A stretch of DNA of 64,000 nucleotides. Origin: Flavobacteriaceae bacterium PS02336 (GTDB lineage: Bacteria; Bacteroidota; Bacteroidia; Flavobacteriales; Flavobacteriaceae). The stretch spans positions 310,001 to 374,000 of the forward strand of contig JASCOF010000003.1 of assembly GCA_029960065.1 (NCBI GenBank), read 5' to 3'. Position 1 is the first letter of the stretch. The number at the start of each line of letters is the position of its first letter. Positions 24,787 through 33,893 of the stretch are shown one piece after another. The notes beneath the pieces are model-generated. The model was not told the DNA's origin. It was given only the letters and a program-made list of their open reading frames with translations, and ran no database searches. Made by a program: the position numbers and the translations under genes.

Positions 24787-26076
24787 TTATTTTATTTCAA
24801 CTTTGATTTTAGCAGAGAGCTGTTTAGCCAAATTCGTTACATAATTTGTAAAAAAGGCTGAGTCATTAAAACCTTTATCTGCACTCAATTCCCAAGCCGC
24901 TATGGCATAATAACTGATTTCTTTATTGTTTTCTACTTTTAATTTTGCCAAGTAAGAATCGGTCAGCTGACCTGTTTTTGGAGCTTCCATATAACCTTGA
25001 TAGCTATTTTTTGGAACTAAAAGAGCAGTTCCTAAAATCCATTGACGCTCATAGGTCAAATAATCATGCTGAATTAGACACATCCACTCTCCCGCTTCAA
25101 TTACCTGCAACGGTTTTTTATTGTTCAAATTAGAAATTGCTGCCAAAAAAGTTTCTGTGCCATTAATTCCCTTTATAGAAACAGTGTTTTTATAACCATA
25201 CATTCCAGGCCATATAGAAGTCGTTTCTTGTACCTGATATAAATTGTCAGAAGCTTTCCAGTTTTGATAATAATAGCTCAAAACAGAGTTTACAGGACCT
25301 TCAGTGACAATTTTAAAAGTTGTTTTTTCGACATTATTGATAGTATCATTTCCTAAAATTCCAAGCCTATTAATTTTGTTATCAACTAATAGTGCATAAC
25401 CTCCCAAACCTACAGAACTTCCAACAGGAAAAATATCTCTTCCCCAATCGTACATTACATGATAGTTATCTTCTACTGCTCCTTTACTATTTATACCCAC
25501 ATCTTCGGGAGTAATTGCTGGCAGTTTTTTTCCAAAAACATCTTTAGAATTTCTTCCATCTAGATAATGTCTAAAACCCACTTTATCATTCTCCCAAGTT
25601 GGTCCGTCTGTCTGGTATTTTTGATAACCTAATTTTTTAAGGACTTGGTCAGACATTAACACTTCTTGAGTATCTGGATGAACAGGTAAATCTTCTGCTT
25701 CTCTTTTTCCAAATCGAACACTTGTTTTTACAGTAAACTTAGGATCTATTTCAGACCATTTCAGTTCAAGATTTTTCTTTTCGTTTGGTAAAAAATCAAC
25801 AGTAAAGAAAAGTTCATCCCAAGTTCCATCTCCCGTAAGATCATTTATTTGTGCTGGAATAGTATCTCCCTTAAAAAGTAAAATTGGAAAATTTCCTTTA
25901 CCATATAATTGTTTAAGATTTTCTCTTTTTATAGAAATTGCTTTTTGAGATAATGCTAATGAACTGTTATTACTTAGAATAATAGTCTTTTCCGAACTAT
26001 TTTGAGAAACCTTACAACTGGTCAAAACGCTGCCAATCAAGACAAACGGAAGATAAAATAATACTGCTTTTTTCAT
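24787..26076 (-). CDS. DUF4861-type lipoprotein associated with pectin/uronate degradation
   Basis: Predicted lipoprotein of 429 residues (lipobox SVLTSC near 20). A family-like central block reads TDGPTWENDKVGFRHYLDGR near 165, then KDVFGKKLPAI and YHVMYDWGRDIFPVGSSVGL. These match the DUF4861 family as I remember it. It is a common partner of pectinases and of uronate-polymer lyases in Bacteroidota. The beta-rich sequence and the conserved Trp, His and Asp residues suggest a carbohydrate-active or carbohydrate-binding fold. The exact reaction is not established here. It is the first gene of a pair with the unusual GH28. Confidence 0.72.
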   Translation of the reverse strand: MKKAVLFYLPFVLIGSVLTSCKVSQNSSEKTIILSNNSSLALSQKAISIKRENLKQLYGKGNFPILLFKGDTIPAQINDLTGDGTWDELFFTVDFLPNEKKNLELKWSEIDPKFTVKTSVRFGKREAEDLPVHPDTQEVLMSDQVLKKLGYQKYQTDGPTWENDKVGFRHYLDGRNSKDVFGKKLPAITPEDVGINSKGAVEDNYHVMYDWGRDIFPVGSSVGLGGYALLVDNKINRLGILGNDTINNVEKTTFKIVTEGPVNSVLSYYYQNWKASDNLYQVQETTSIWPGMYGYKNTVSIKGINGTETFLAAISNLNNKKPLQVIEAGEWMCLIQHDYLTYERQWILGTALLVPKNSYQGYMEAPKTGQLTDSYLAKLKVENNKEISYYAIAAWELSADKGFNDSAFFTNYVTNLAKQLSAKIKVEIK

Positions 26077-26182
26077 TCTTTTGGAATCTTACTATTTTTT
26101 AGAACAATTTAAGTGAATTAATTGTAATAACAACACTTAAAAATTATAAAACTTAAATTTGTTGACAAATAGAAAGTTATTC

Positions 26183-26225
26183 AAAAAAAAAATGCAGGAT
26201 AAGGAACAAACCTTAAACCTGCATT
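26183..26225 (-). terminator. Intrinsic terminator after the small unknown gene
   Basis: Stem AATGCAGG (26191-26198) with CCTGCATT (26218-26225), followed on the minus strand by about nine T residues. The stem core resembles that of the lutC terminator at 10686-10718. It ends the DUF11-like / unknown gene pair. Confidence 0.75.
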
Positions 26226-26278
26226 CAAGATGTAATATTATCCAAAATATTTACATCCAAAAGCTAAAAAAAAATAAA

Positions 26279-26671
26279 TTACATTAAATAATACATTGCT
26301 TTATAATACTCTGGGAATTTAGCCTGCAAAACATTTACTGACTGTGGCAATGGTTTTTTTCCATTTTTAGAGTCCAATTTCATCTTAAAAAATGCTTTGA
26401 CTTCCGTAAAAATTTCACGGCTTGTTTTACATTCATCAAATAAGATTAAACTATTCTTTGCTTCTAAAAAAGATAAACTTGTAAAAAACTGTTTATCAAA
26501 TAAGCACACTAAAACATTCTCATCATTATTATTCTCTTGTAAGAAACCAAGTAGTTCTTGTCTCTCATATACTACATAAACAACACGGTCATATTGTTTT
26601 CTTTCCTTTTTATAATCGAAAAATGGTTTTTCAAAAAAATCGAAATCTGCTTTTAACTTTCTCCTAAACAT
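26279..26671 (-). CDS. Hypothetical protein, 130 residues, not recognised
   Basis: Likely start ATG at 26671 (MFRRKLKADFDFFEKPFFDY), 19 bases after the stop of the large DUF11-like gene. The open frame extends upstream to 26767, but that part overlaps the end of the DUF11-like gene. The protein is rich in Phe, Lys and Glu, has no signal peptide, TM segment or motif I can name, and ends KFPEYYKAMYYLM. It is followed by an intrinsic terminator, which supports its being transcribed. It looks like a soluble cytoplasmic protein and does not resemble a secretion C-terminal domain. It could be the remnant of a gene joined to the DUF11-like gene by a rearrangement. Confidence 0.5.
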   Translation of the reverse strand: MFRRKLKADFDFFEKPFFDYKKERKQYDRVVYVVYERQELLGFLQENNNDENVLVCLFDKQFFTSLSFLEAKNSLILFDECKTSREIFTEVKAFFKMKLDSKNGKKPLPQSVNVLQAKFPEYYKAMYYLM

Positions 26672-26690
26672 TTTTAGAAAATTTCCTTTA

Positions 26691-29600
26691 TTATCGCGCT
26701 CCTGGTAAAAAGGGAATTCCGTTAGGATCTGTTGAAATTTTCCATTCGTACATTCCTGTTGCAGCATTCAATAATGGATCGCTGATCGTTTTAGTTATTC
26801 CGTCGTAGGTTAACTTACTGGTACCCGGTTTTGCCCCATAAGCTTCAGGGAAAAGTGCCTGCATTACCAGTCCTTCTGAGTTTCCTGAACCTGTATTGGT
26901 CACTGTCAGAGTATAATTAATTGGATTTTCTCCAACTGTTGTATTCGTACAGAACTGTACTGGGCTAGCTGGTGATGCAACCTGCATCTCAATGCTTACA
27001 TCTTTTGGAAACAAGTTAAGATCTGCTGTAGTTTGACTTGTATTACACGTTTGGACAGAAGCTCCATAACCAGAATCCGGGTCTATAGGATAACCTGTTG
27101 GACCAAAGCTGTAGGTATAATTCAGTTTGTCGTTTGTACAAGCAGTATAGGTCGCTATTACATTATAAGTAGCAGCAGTAGCTATAGAACCCAATTTTAC
27201 CCAATATTTGCCTGTTCCATAATTAATTACTGGATACTCTGTACCAGTACTGATATCTACAAGTTTAGTTACTGTAATATTGTTATTGGGCGATACAAAA
27301 CTCATCCAGTTATTTGGAAGATCTGAGCTTACCCCTGCAGCCGTCATAGCGGCTGCATCTGTTGTATTCGTCACTTTGATCTGCCAAGTAACTGTACTGC
27401 CAATTCCGTCTACATTTTGAAGCGTCGGAGCGGCACTAGCTTTATAATTGACATAATTAATACCTCCTAACGGATTATTGACCTTTGTATTTTCTACACT
27501 GCTCATATCTTGACCAGTGATATAATTATCCACATCCAAGTATACATTCATTACAACTGGCCCTGTTGGAACACAGACTGCTTTAACACTCAGCCTAATC
27601 ATTGCAGAACCTCCAGCTCCTACAAAATCTATTGCTGGTAAAGTACTTGCAGGATCCAGAAGTCCATTAGCCAGATAAGGTGCATTTTTAAAAGTAATTA
27701 CAGTATTACCTCCTGTATAAGTAAATACAAACAATGAAGGATCTAAATTATAATTTCCTGATGCTTGATAATAAGGTACCTGAGTCTCGTCTCTAACCCA
27801 ATTTCCTGGTAATGTTGCCACTACGTTAACCATATTAGAATAGGTACGAACTTCATTTGGAAATTTATCTGTTCCAGTATTACTTCCGTCATTTCCATTA
27901 AGTATACCAAGTAATAATGATAATGATTTATCACCAGCAATATTTGTTGTTCCATAATAGGCTCCGTTACCCCTATTAAGCTTTTGTATATAAAAAATAT
28001 ATGGCAAAGCCTCGCAATTTGATTCAACACCTCCAGAGTCCTTGGTATAGAATTCTCCTTGTAAGCTTGGGATCTGAGAATAAAGTGATGGAGAGTTATC
28101 TCTACTTACCGTCATTTCCCAGTTGATAGAGATTTCGTCTCCTACTGCTGGATTATAATTAATTGCAAGACCAGTTCCTATTTTTGCCCCTGCATTTACC
28201 TGCATTATTTGTAACGCGTTAGCTGCATCATAACTAGTTACCAAATCACCTACGGTAATGTTGGCAGTCAAAGTAGTTCCGTCAGAAGCTTTCTTTACTT
28301 TAAGTACTCCAATTACAGTAGAGGTAGTTGTAGACAATTGATCAAATTGGCTCAAGTTTGCTGCTACACGAGATGGAGTATATTTTACCCTTGCCCATAG
28401 CTGATTGAAACCCGTACTATTAACGACACTACCGATAGTAAAGCGAACTTTATCTTTACTGACAGCTCCCTGCAAATTTACTCCAGGAGTATTTTCATTA
28501 ACAAATGCTGTTGGACGGTAAAACTTATTTGTTCCACTTACATCTGGTACAAATCCAAAAGTAGTACGTGACACATTAAAACTAGTAGTATTAATAATTG
28601 GACAGTTACCTACAAATCCATAATTTAGTATTGAACTTGCACAACTGTAATCAAAAGAAATCCCTGAACAGTTGTCTTGAGAATAATTTCCTTTGTAGGT
28701 TATCGTTTTATTTACCGCTGTAGTTGATGTCGCAATAACTGGTATTGTAAGTGCATCATTAGCTCTAACAGTGCTATAAGCCGTACTGGAAAGAGTTATG
28801 GTAAGTGTTTTACCTGAATAAGAAAATACCGACGAAGGCAAAGTGACAGTACCATATTTAAGTAAACCTGTAGGATCAAAATCTAAAGCGTCTGGTAAGA
28901 CAATAGTTAACACTTTTTTAATTGGTACAGTCGCTACAGTATATGCGCCAGCTAGACCTATAGCCATTGACAAATTAATATTTGATTTATCTCCTAAATT
29001 AAATAAAGCTTTATCTAAAGATGCTGAATTCGTATTTTGAATAGTACCAGTAATACCATACCCTGCATAATTAAATCTACTAGTTACAGTACCACACTGA
29101 TCTTTATAAGAAGTTCCTAAAGAAAAACTTCCGCTGGCAAAACTACAAGTTGGAAACTTAGTGACATCAAAACCATATTCAAAATCAATCTGAAAATTTT
29201 GTCCCGGCATTAAGTCATCAAAATGACCGTCACCGTCTAAATCCAGTAAAGGAACGCCTCCTGGAGCATTACTTAAGCCTGAAAAATCTATTACTTTTAC
29301 ATTACCAGCACCTGCTATTAAAGCAGTGCTTCCTGTACCATTGTCTTTTAAAACTAAAGCTGTAACATCAACTCCACCGACAATTACTTTATTTAAAATA
29401 ATTCCAGCTTGACCTACACCTAAAGAACTACCAGCTGAACTCCAAGGTAATTTTAAATCATGTAATGCAGATGCTGCACTACCTGTACCCAAATTTGTGA
29501 CTGTATAAGAGATTTTTCCATTTGAACAAAAAGTTGGATAAACACTATTAGTAGTTACTCGAGTTAAATCAATACTTGGGCTTCCGACACTAGTAGTTAT

Positions 29601-30467
29601 AGATGCTGTAGATCCATCAGAAAAACAAAAGTTTCCTTTTGTATCTCCAGAACCTGCCTTCATGTTTAAGTTTATATTTGTACCTGCAGCACAGCTTACC
29701 ACTTGCTCTGTCAGCACCACGGTAATTTCTTCACCTGGATCAAAAGTAGTATTAGCCGCACCAGTAGCAGTCGTAACAGCAGCTTGAAGTGCTGCCCCCG
29801 TTAACGTTACACGATAACCGTTTGTTACTGGTGACACGGTACCATGATCGGCACTCATTATTTTGTACGAAGAATATTGAGCAGCTGTTGTTACAATGCT
29901 TTCTATATAAACAGTATTAACCCCAATGCTTCCACTGTTCTTGAATTTTATAGTTCGAAAAGCATTTGTTTTTAAACTGGTATTAAGAATCTGCGGTGCA
30001 GGTACTTCTGTAAGCACATAAGCGGGTGCCAGCGTATTAGCTGCAACCGCACTTGATGCTGTTACCAATGGTGTTGAACCTTGGAGTACACTGTAATTAA
30101 TTGTAGGAGTAGAATATCCACAATTGATACGGGCACTAAAAGTCACCGGCAATGTATTCCCAATAGGAATAGTATTTAAAGTAAAGGTAGGACTCTGCAG
30201 GTTACTAACATTTGCCTGAGTGGCGCCTGTTATAGTTCCTGCAACATACTCCATTCCGGCGGGCAGCTTTAAAGAAAATGTTGTTCCAGTGAGCGCTGCA
30301 CCTGTATTGTTTATAATGTCTACCTTATAAGTCCCCGGAGCACCTCCCTGCTCCAGACTCGAGGGCTGATAAGATAACGGAGCATTGATCTGCACTTGTG
30401 CAAATACCCCTCCTCCTATCAAAGACAACAACAATAAGAACAAAATTGATGTAATTTTTGTTTTCAT
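26691..30467 (-). CDS. Large secreted DUF11-like repeat protein, apparently truncated at the C-terminus
   Basis: Secreted protein of 1258 residues with a signal peptide (LLLLSLIGGGVFAQ). It consists of DUF11-like and related beta-sandwich repeats rich in Thr, Ser, Asn and Gly, with NNTGAALTGTTFSLKLPAG near 40, VTNLGTGSAASALHDLKLPW near 325 and a clear DUF11-like strand pair ENPINYTLTVTNTGSGNSEG near 1195. Such proteins are usually exported by the type IX system and end in a T9SS C-terminal domain. This one stops at PNGIPFLPGAR with two tandem stop codons in the middle of the last domain and has no visible sorting domain. It may be a broken adhesin or a short natural form. It has no visible link to pectin use. 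Confidence 0.8.
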   Translation of the reverse strand: MKTKITSILFLLLLSLIGGGVFAQVQINAPLSYQPSSLEQGGAPGTYKVDIINNTGAALTGTTFSLKLPAGMEYVAGTITGATQANVSNLQSPTFTLNTIPIGNTLPVTFSARINCGYSTPTINYSVLQGSTPLVTASSAVAANTLAPAYVLTEVPAPQILNTSLKTNAFRTIKFKNSGSIGVNTVYIESIVTTAAQYSSYKIMSADHGTVSPVTNGYRVTLTGAALQAAVTTATGAANTTFDPGEEITVVLTEQVVSCAAGTNINLNMKAGSGDTKGNFCFSDGSTASITTSVGSPSIDLTRVTTNSVYPTFCSNGKISYTVTNLGTGSAASALHDLKLPWSSAGSSLGVGQAGIILNKVIVGGVDVTALVLKDNGTGSTALIAGAGNVKVIDFSGLSNAPGGVPLLDLDGDGHFDDLMPGQNFQIDFEYGFDVTKFPTCSFASGSFSLGTSYKDQCGTVTSRFNYAGYGITGTIQNTNSASLDKALFNLGDKSNINLSMAIGLAGAYTVATVPIKKVLTIVLPDALDFDPTGLLKYGTVTLPSSVFSYSGKTLTITLSSTAYSTVRANDALTIPVIATSTTAVNKTITYKGNYSQDNCSGISFDYSCASSILNYGFVGNCPIINTTSFNVSRTTFGFVPDVSGTNKFYRPTAFVNENTPGVNLQGAVSKDKVRFTIGSVVNSTGFNQLWARVKYTPSRVAANLSQFDQLSTTTSTVIGVLKVKKASDGTTLTANITVGDLVTSYDAANALQIMQVNAGAKIGTGLAINYNPAVGDEISINWEMTVSRDNSPSLYSQIPSLQGEFYTKDSGGVESNCEALPYIFYIQKLNRGNGAYYGTTNIAGDKSLSLLLGILNGNDGSNTGTDKFPNEVRTYSNMVNVVATLPGNWVRDETQVPYYQASGNYNLDPSLFVFTYTGGNTVITFKNAPYLANGLLDPASTLPAIDFVGAGGSAMIRLSVKAVCVPTGPVVMNVYLDVDNYITGQDMSSVENTKVNNPLGGINYVNYKASAAPTLQNVDGIGSTVTWQIKVTNTTDAAAMTAAGVSSDLPNNWMSFVSPNNNITVTKLVDISTGTEYPVINYGTGKYWVKLGSIATAATYNVIATYTACTNDKLNYTYSFGPTGYPIDPDSGYGASVQTCNTSQTTADLNLFPKDVSIEMQVASPASPVQFCTNTTVGENPINYTLTVTNTGSGNSEGLVMQALFPEAYGAKPGTSKLTYDGITKTISDPLLNAATGMYEWKISTDPNGIPFLPGAR

Positions 30468-31055
30468 AAATCGTTTTTTTAAATTAAAAAAAAATCATAC
30501 ATTCTTAAAAATCAGATTAGTAAACCTTTAAATAGAATGAATCATTACTTTTAACCTCTTGTTTTTTATTAAAATTTGATACTAGAAAATAATGGTGCAA
30601 AATTCCCCCTATTTAGGAGTTAATTTTGCCAGTAAAAGATTTTAGAATAACAGTTTAAGACAATTTGTTGCAATAGAAATTTAGCACAGCCAAAATTAAT
30701 TGGTGTGATTTTCAACATCATAGTAAACTAAAACGAATAGGAATGGCTTAAAAGAAATAGCATGACTGCAGCTGCTATTTATACACTTTCGGCGATGAGA
30801 TAAAAAAAACGGCGATCAATAAATAGTGCGCTTTTTTTTTAAAATAAAAAAATGAGAATGTTAAAAAAGGTGTGTAGGTAGAAATCGGCTCTTACAAATA
30901 ATTGTCTAGAAATTCGAGCAATTTTATTAAATAGATAATAAGGCAATACACACAAATATACATTTTATTAACACCATACAAGATAAATACTTGTTTTTCA
31001 GCTAAATAAAAACTAATTACGCATTTTAAAAGTTAATTTTCTTACAAATAAAAAA
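30468..31055. other. Intergenic region upstream of the DUF11-like gene
   Basis: Very AT-rich, about 590 bases, with no ORF, RNA gene or strong repeat that I can support. It must contain the promoter of the DUF11-like gene, but no convincing TTTG/TAnnTTTG pair was found. The CE12 terminator bounds it on the right. Confidence 0.5.
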
Positions 31056-31074
31056 GAGAACACTTTGTGTTCTC
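31050..31074 (-). terminator. Intrinsic terminator after the CE12 esterase gene
   Basis: Perfect 8-bp stem GAGAACAC (31056-31063) with GTGTTCTC (31067-31074) and a 3-base loop, followed on the minus strand by a T-run. It marks the end of the second PUL's leftward transcription. Confidence 0.8.
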
Positions 31075-31141
31075 CTTCAATTTGATATTAAAATTTGTCT
31101 TATATGTAGAATTTTGATTGTTAATTGTCCATTATAAATTA

Positions 31142-31900
31142 CTACTTTTTACTATTTAATTTTACTTCTTTCTGCAAGTTTTTTAATAATGGATCTTTTG
31201 AAAGTTGTATTTGATCGACTACAATTTGTGCAATTTTAGCTGCTCCTAATAATGAAAGATGTGTATCATCTGCTTTGTCTTTATCGTAATACGGATTTTC
31301 GCCTGCTTTGTAATGTAAATGCAGTAATTTTGATTTTTCTGGTCCGTAAGACTGTTCCAGTAATTCGGTATAATATTCTAAATCTACAAAAGGCACCTTT
31401 AATTCTTGTGCCACTAAACGTGTTTCTAAAGGATAATCGCCATGTGTGGGAACTAAAACTCCTTTTTCATTAAAATTACGTCGGGCAATAGAAGTTAATA
31501 AAACGGGAACAGCGCCTCTTTCTCTGCTGTCTTTTACAAATCGAATTAGATTGTGTCTGTAAGCAGTGTGCGGATTTGTATATCTAAGAGAATCTTCTAT
31601 TTTCTGATCATTATGTCCGAACTCGATAAAAACATAATCTCCCTTTTTTAATTGCTTGTAAATAGAATCCCAACGTTTTTCATTGATAAAACTTTTGGTA
31701 CTCCTTCCATTTACTGCTTTATTCACAATCACTATATTATTGGTGAAAAATGGCTGTAAAACCTGTGCCCATCCATGTTCGGGATTGCGATCTGGGTCTT
31801 TTTTATTCGCCATTGTGGAATCTCCAATACAATAAACGGTTGTCTTTTGTGCAAAACTTATTGTAGTGATAAGGAATGTTAGGAAGATGTATTTTTTCAT
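31142..31900 (-). CDS. Rhamnogalacturonan acetylesterase (CE12, SGNH/GDSL)
   Basis: Secreted esterase of 252 residues with signal peptide MKKYIFLTFLITTISFAQ. The SGNH blocks are visible: GDSTMA (block I, nucleophile Ser), NKAVNGRSTKSF, the FIEFGHNDQK block and the closing DDTHLSLLGAAKIAQ with the catalytic Asp-His. The GDST motif and DxxHL ending are typical of CE12 enzymes, which remove acetyl groups from rhamnogalacturonan I. It is the last gene of the second pectin PUL. It is separated from the GH28 gene upstream by a 534-base repeat-rich gap and followed by a terminator. Confidence 0.9.
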   Translation of the reverse strand: MKKYIFLTFLITTISFAQKTTVYCIGDSTMANKKDPDRNPEHGWAQVLQPFFTNNIVIVNKAVNGRSTKSFINEKRWDSIYKQLKKGDYVFIEFGHNDQKIEDSLRYTNPHTAYRHNLIRFVKDSRERGAVPVLLTSIARRNFNEKGVLVPTHGDYPLETRLVAQELKVPFVDLEYYTELLEQSYGPEKSKLLHLHYKAGENPYYDKDKADDTHLSLLGAAKIAQIVVDQIQLSKDPLLKNLQKEVKLNSKK

Positions 31901-31917
31901 TTTTTCTTTATTTTTAT

Positions 31918-32245
31918 TAACCGCAAAGTGTGCTAAGTTTATTTTTCTCTCTTTATCTTCTTTGTCAATTTTTTTACCGCAAAGGCGCTAAGAATTACGC
32001 AAACGGCGCTAAGTTTTTTTACTTTCTTTATCTTCTTTGTCAATTTTTTTACCGCAAAGGCGCTAAGAATTACGCAAAGGGCGCTAAGTTTTTTTTACTT
32101 TCTTTATCTTCTTTGTCAATTTTTTTTACCGCAAAGGCGCTAAGAATTACGCAAAGGGCGCTAAGTTTTTTTTTCTCTCTTTATCTTCTTTGTCAATTTT
32201 TTTACCGCAAAGGCGCTAAGAATTACGCAAAGGGCGCTAAGTTTA
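31918..32245. repeat. Tandem array, about 76-bp unit, four copies
   Basis: Units begin at 31976, 32051, 32128 and 32204 (spacing 75, 77, 76). Each contains ACCGCAAAGGCGCTAAG, then AATTACGCAAAGGGCGCTAAG, a T-tract and TTTATCTTCTTTGTCAA. A partial first copy with TTAACCGCAAAGTGTGCTAAG lies at 31918-31942. The array sits directly before the CE12 start codon. An ORF on the plus strand across it is an accident of the repeat. Confidence 0.9.
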
Positions 32246-32434
32246 TTTATGCAATTTCTTGATATTCTTTGCCATGAGGATAAATCTATACGAATTTACT
32301 TTGCGTAGACGCACTGCGGTGCGTCTCTACAGAAAAAACCTTTTACCTTTCAATCTATAAATCTGTAAACCTTTGCTCCTTTGAACCTTTGCTCCTTTGA
32401 ACCTTTGTTCCTTTTGCCCCTTTGAACCTCAAAA
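32246..32434. repeat. Intergenic hairpin and octamer repeat downstream of the GH28 gene
   Basis: Holds a hairpin GACGCAC-TGCG-GTGCGTC (32308-32325), whose stem is shared with the uxaA terminator at 49348-49365. It also holds a tract of CTTTGCTC/CTTTGAAC octamers (about 32369-32430). No ORF is credible here. Confidence 0.6.
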
Positions 32435-33790
32435 TTAATGTTTCGAAACTGCCGAAGGCACTCCCGCTCTTTGTCCTATAAAAACATCTGTCATCAAGAC
32501 ATTTTCTGCATTTTCATTGGATAAAGCATTTTTTGCTTCCTTGATTTCGATATTTTTTAATGCTATATTTTTGATTTTTTTGTCTGGAAATCCCTGAATT
32601 ACAATTCCTGATTCGGTTGCTTTATTACAGGTGATGTTCGAAAAATATACATTTGATATATCCGATTGAAAACCTTTTCCTTCTCCGTGATAATTTGCTG
32701 TGATGTAAATACAGTCTTCTACTTCGTTTAATTGTATGTTTCGAACAAATATATTTTTAATATATCCTCCACGATCTGCATTGGTTTTTAAATAGATACC
32801 TCTCTTAAGATAACCCGCGGTTTTACAATTTTCTACAAAGACATTTTGAACTCCTGCCGACATTTCGCTGCCTATTACTACTCCATGAAGACCTTTAAAA
32901 TTACAGTTTCTAATGACTATATTTTCACTTGGAGTTGCTGTATTGGCTCTTCCTTCATGATCACGTCCCGATTTAATGGCCACATTATCATCACCATTAT
33001 CAAAATTTACATTTTCTATTAAAACGTCTTTTGCATATTCTGGATCAATTCCGTCGTTGTTATGGTTCAGTGATTTATAACTGATGCCGCGAATGGTAAT
33101 ACTTTGAGATTTTAATAAGTGAAGACACCAAAAAGGTGAATTTTCGATGCGGATATTTTCGACTAAAACATTCTTGCAATTTAAAAACTGAATCATTTGC
33201 GGTCTTAAAAAATAACCTTCTCCAAATTTTCTTTCGCTAATTGGGACATTATTATGATTCATTTCACGGCTGCGATTTTTACCTGATCCTTCTTTTGCTT
33301 TAAAAGTCTTCCACGTATTGCCGCCTTCTCCATCTATTATTCCTTCTCCTGAAATTGCAATATTACTGCAATCGCTCGCATAAATAAGCGGACTGTAATT
33401 GTATAACATCGTGCCTTCCCAACTCGTTAAAACCATTGGTAAATAGTCTTTTGGATTATCACTGAATTTTATTTTTGCTCCTTTCTCCATTTTTAGGTTT
33501 ACGTTACTCACAAAATGAATGGGTCCGTTTATTTTATAAATCCCTTTTGGCACCATAATAGTTCCTCCATTATTCTTTTTACACAATGCCATCGCTTTAT
33601 CAAAAACCTTTTTATTATCGGTAATTGAATCGCCTTTTGCACCGAGTTTCAATACATTAATTTGATAAGCAGGAATTACTGGAAGCTGTATTCTTTTGAC
33701 AATAGAATCTACTTTATGAGATGGAAAATCTCCGTTTTGTGCCAAACAAGCATTGGAGATAAGCATTAAGAATAGGTATTTTAGATTCAT
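32435..33790 (-). CDS. GH28 polygalacturonase-type enzyme
   Basis: Secreted pectinase of 451 residues with a short signal peptide (MNLKYLFLMLISNACLAQ). GH28 motifs: NNDGIDPEYAKDVLIEN near 245, NGDDNVAIKSGRD near 265 with the catalytic Asp pair, FKGLHGVVIGSEMSAG near 299 (LHG in place of GHG) and RGIYLKTNADRGG near 330 (YLK in place of RIK). The extra FGEGYFLRPQMIQFLNCKNV block is typical of Bacteroidota exo-type polygalacturonases. It should release galacturonic acid from pectin fragments in the periplasm or at the surface. It lies between the PL10-CE8 fusion gene upstream and the CE12 gene downstream. Confidence 0.92.
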   Translation of the reverse strand: MNLKYLFLMLISNACLAQNGDFPSHKVDSIVKRIQLPVIPAYQINVLKLGAKGDSITDNKKVFDKAMALCKKNNGGTIMVPKGIYKINGPIHFVSNVNLKMEKGAKIKFSDNPKDYLPMVLTSWEGTMLYNYSPLIYASDCSNIAISGEGIIDGEGGNTWKTFKAKEGSGKNRSREMNHNNVPISERKFGEGYFLRPQMIQFLNCKNVLVENIRIENSPFWCLHLLKSQSITIRGISYKSLNHNNDGIDPEYAKDVLIENVNFDNGDDNVAIKSGRDHEGRANTATPSENIVIRNCNFKGLHGVVIGSEMSAGVQNVFVENCKTAGYLKRGIYLKTNADRGGYIKNIFVRNIQLNEVEDCIYITANYHGEGKGFQSDISNVYFSNITCNKATESGIVIQGFPDKKIKNIALKNIEIKEAKNALSNENAENVLMTDVFIGQRAGVPSAVSKH

Positions 33791-33822
33791 TTTTTTTGAG
33801 TTTTCAATCGTTTTTTGATTAG

Positions 33823-33893
33823 TTTTCAGTCTCAGTTTTCAGTGGCAGTTTACAGTGAAAACTGTGACTGTGACTGTAAACTGAGACTGAGAC
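33823..33893. repeat. Inverted repeat of ACTGTGACTG-type units
   Basis: The gap between the PL10-CE8 and GH28 genes holds a left tract (AGTCTCAGTTTTCAGTGGCAG) and an inverted right tract (GTGACTGTGACTGTAAACTG, then AGACTGAGACTT) that can fold into a long imperfect hairpin. It belongs to the same class of short-unit gap repeats as 15170-15300 and 21409-21507. Confidence 0.65.

Noticed and set aside
26672..26767. Frameshift fusion between the DUF11-like protein and the small downstream ORF
   Set aside because: The overlapping codons of the small frame do not resemble DUF11 sequence, and the small protein has no sorting-domain features, so a frameshifted single gene is not supported.
31930..32262. 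A 110-codon plus-strand ORF with repeated CQFFYRKGAKNYAKGAK-like segments
   Set aside because: It is created by the tandem array in this gap, changes frame relative to the unit within itself, and has no start context. It is a repeat artefact.
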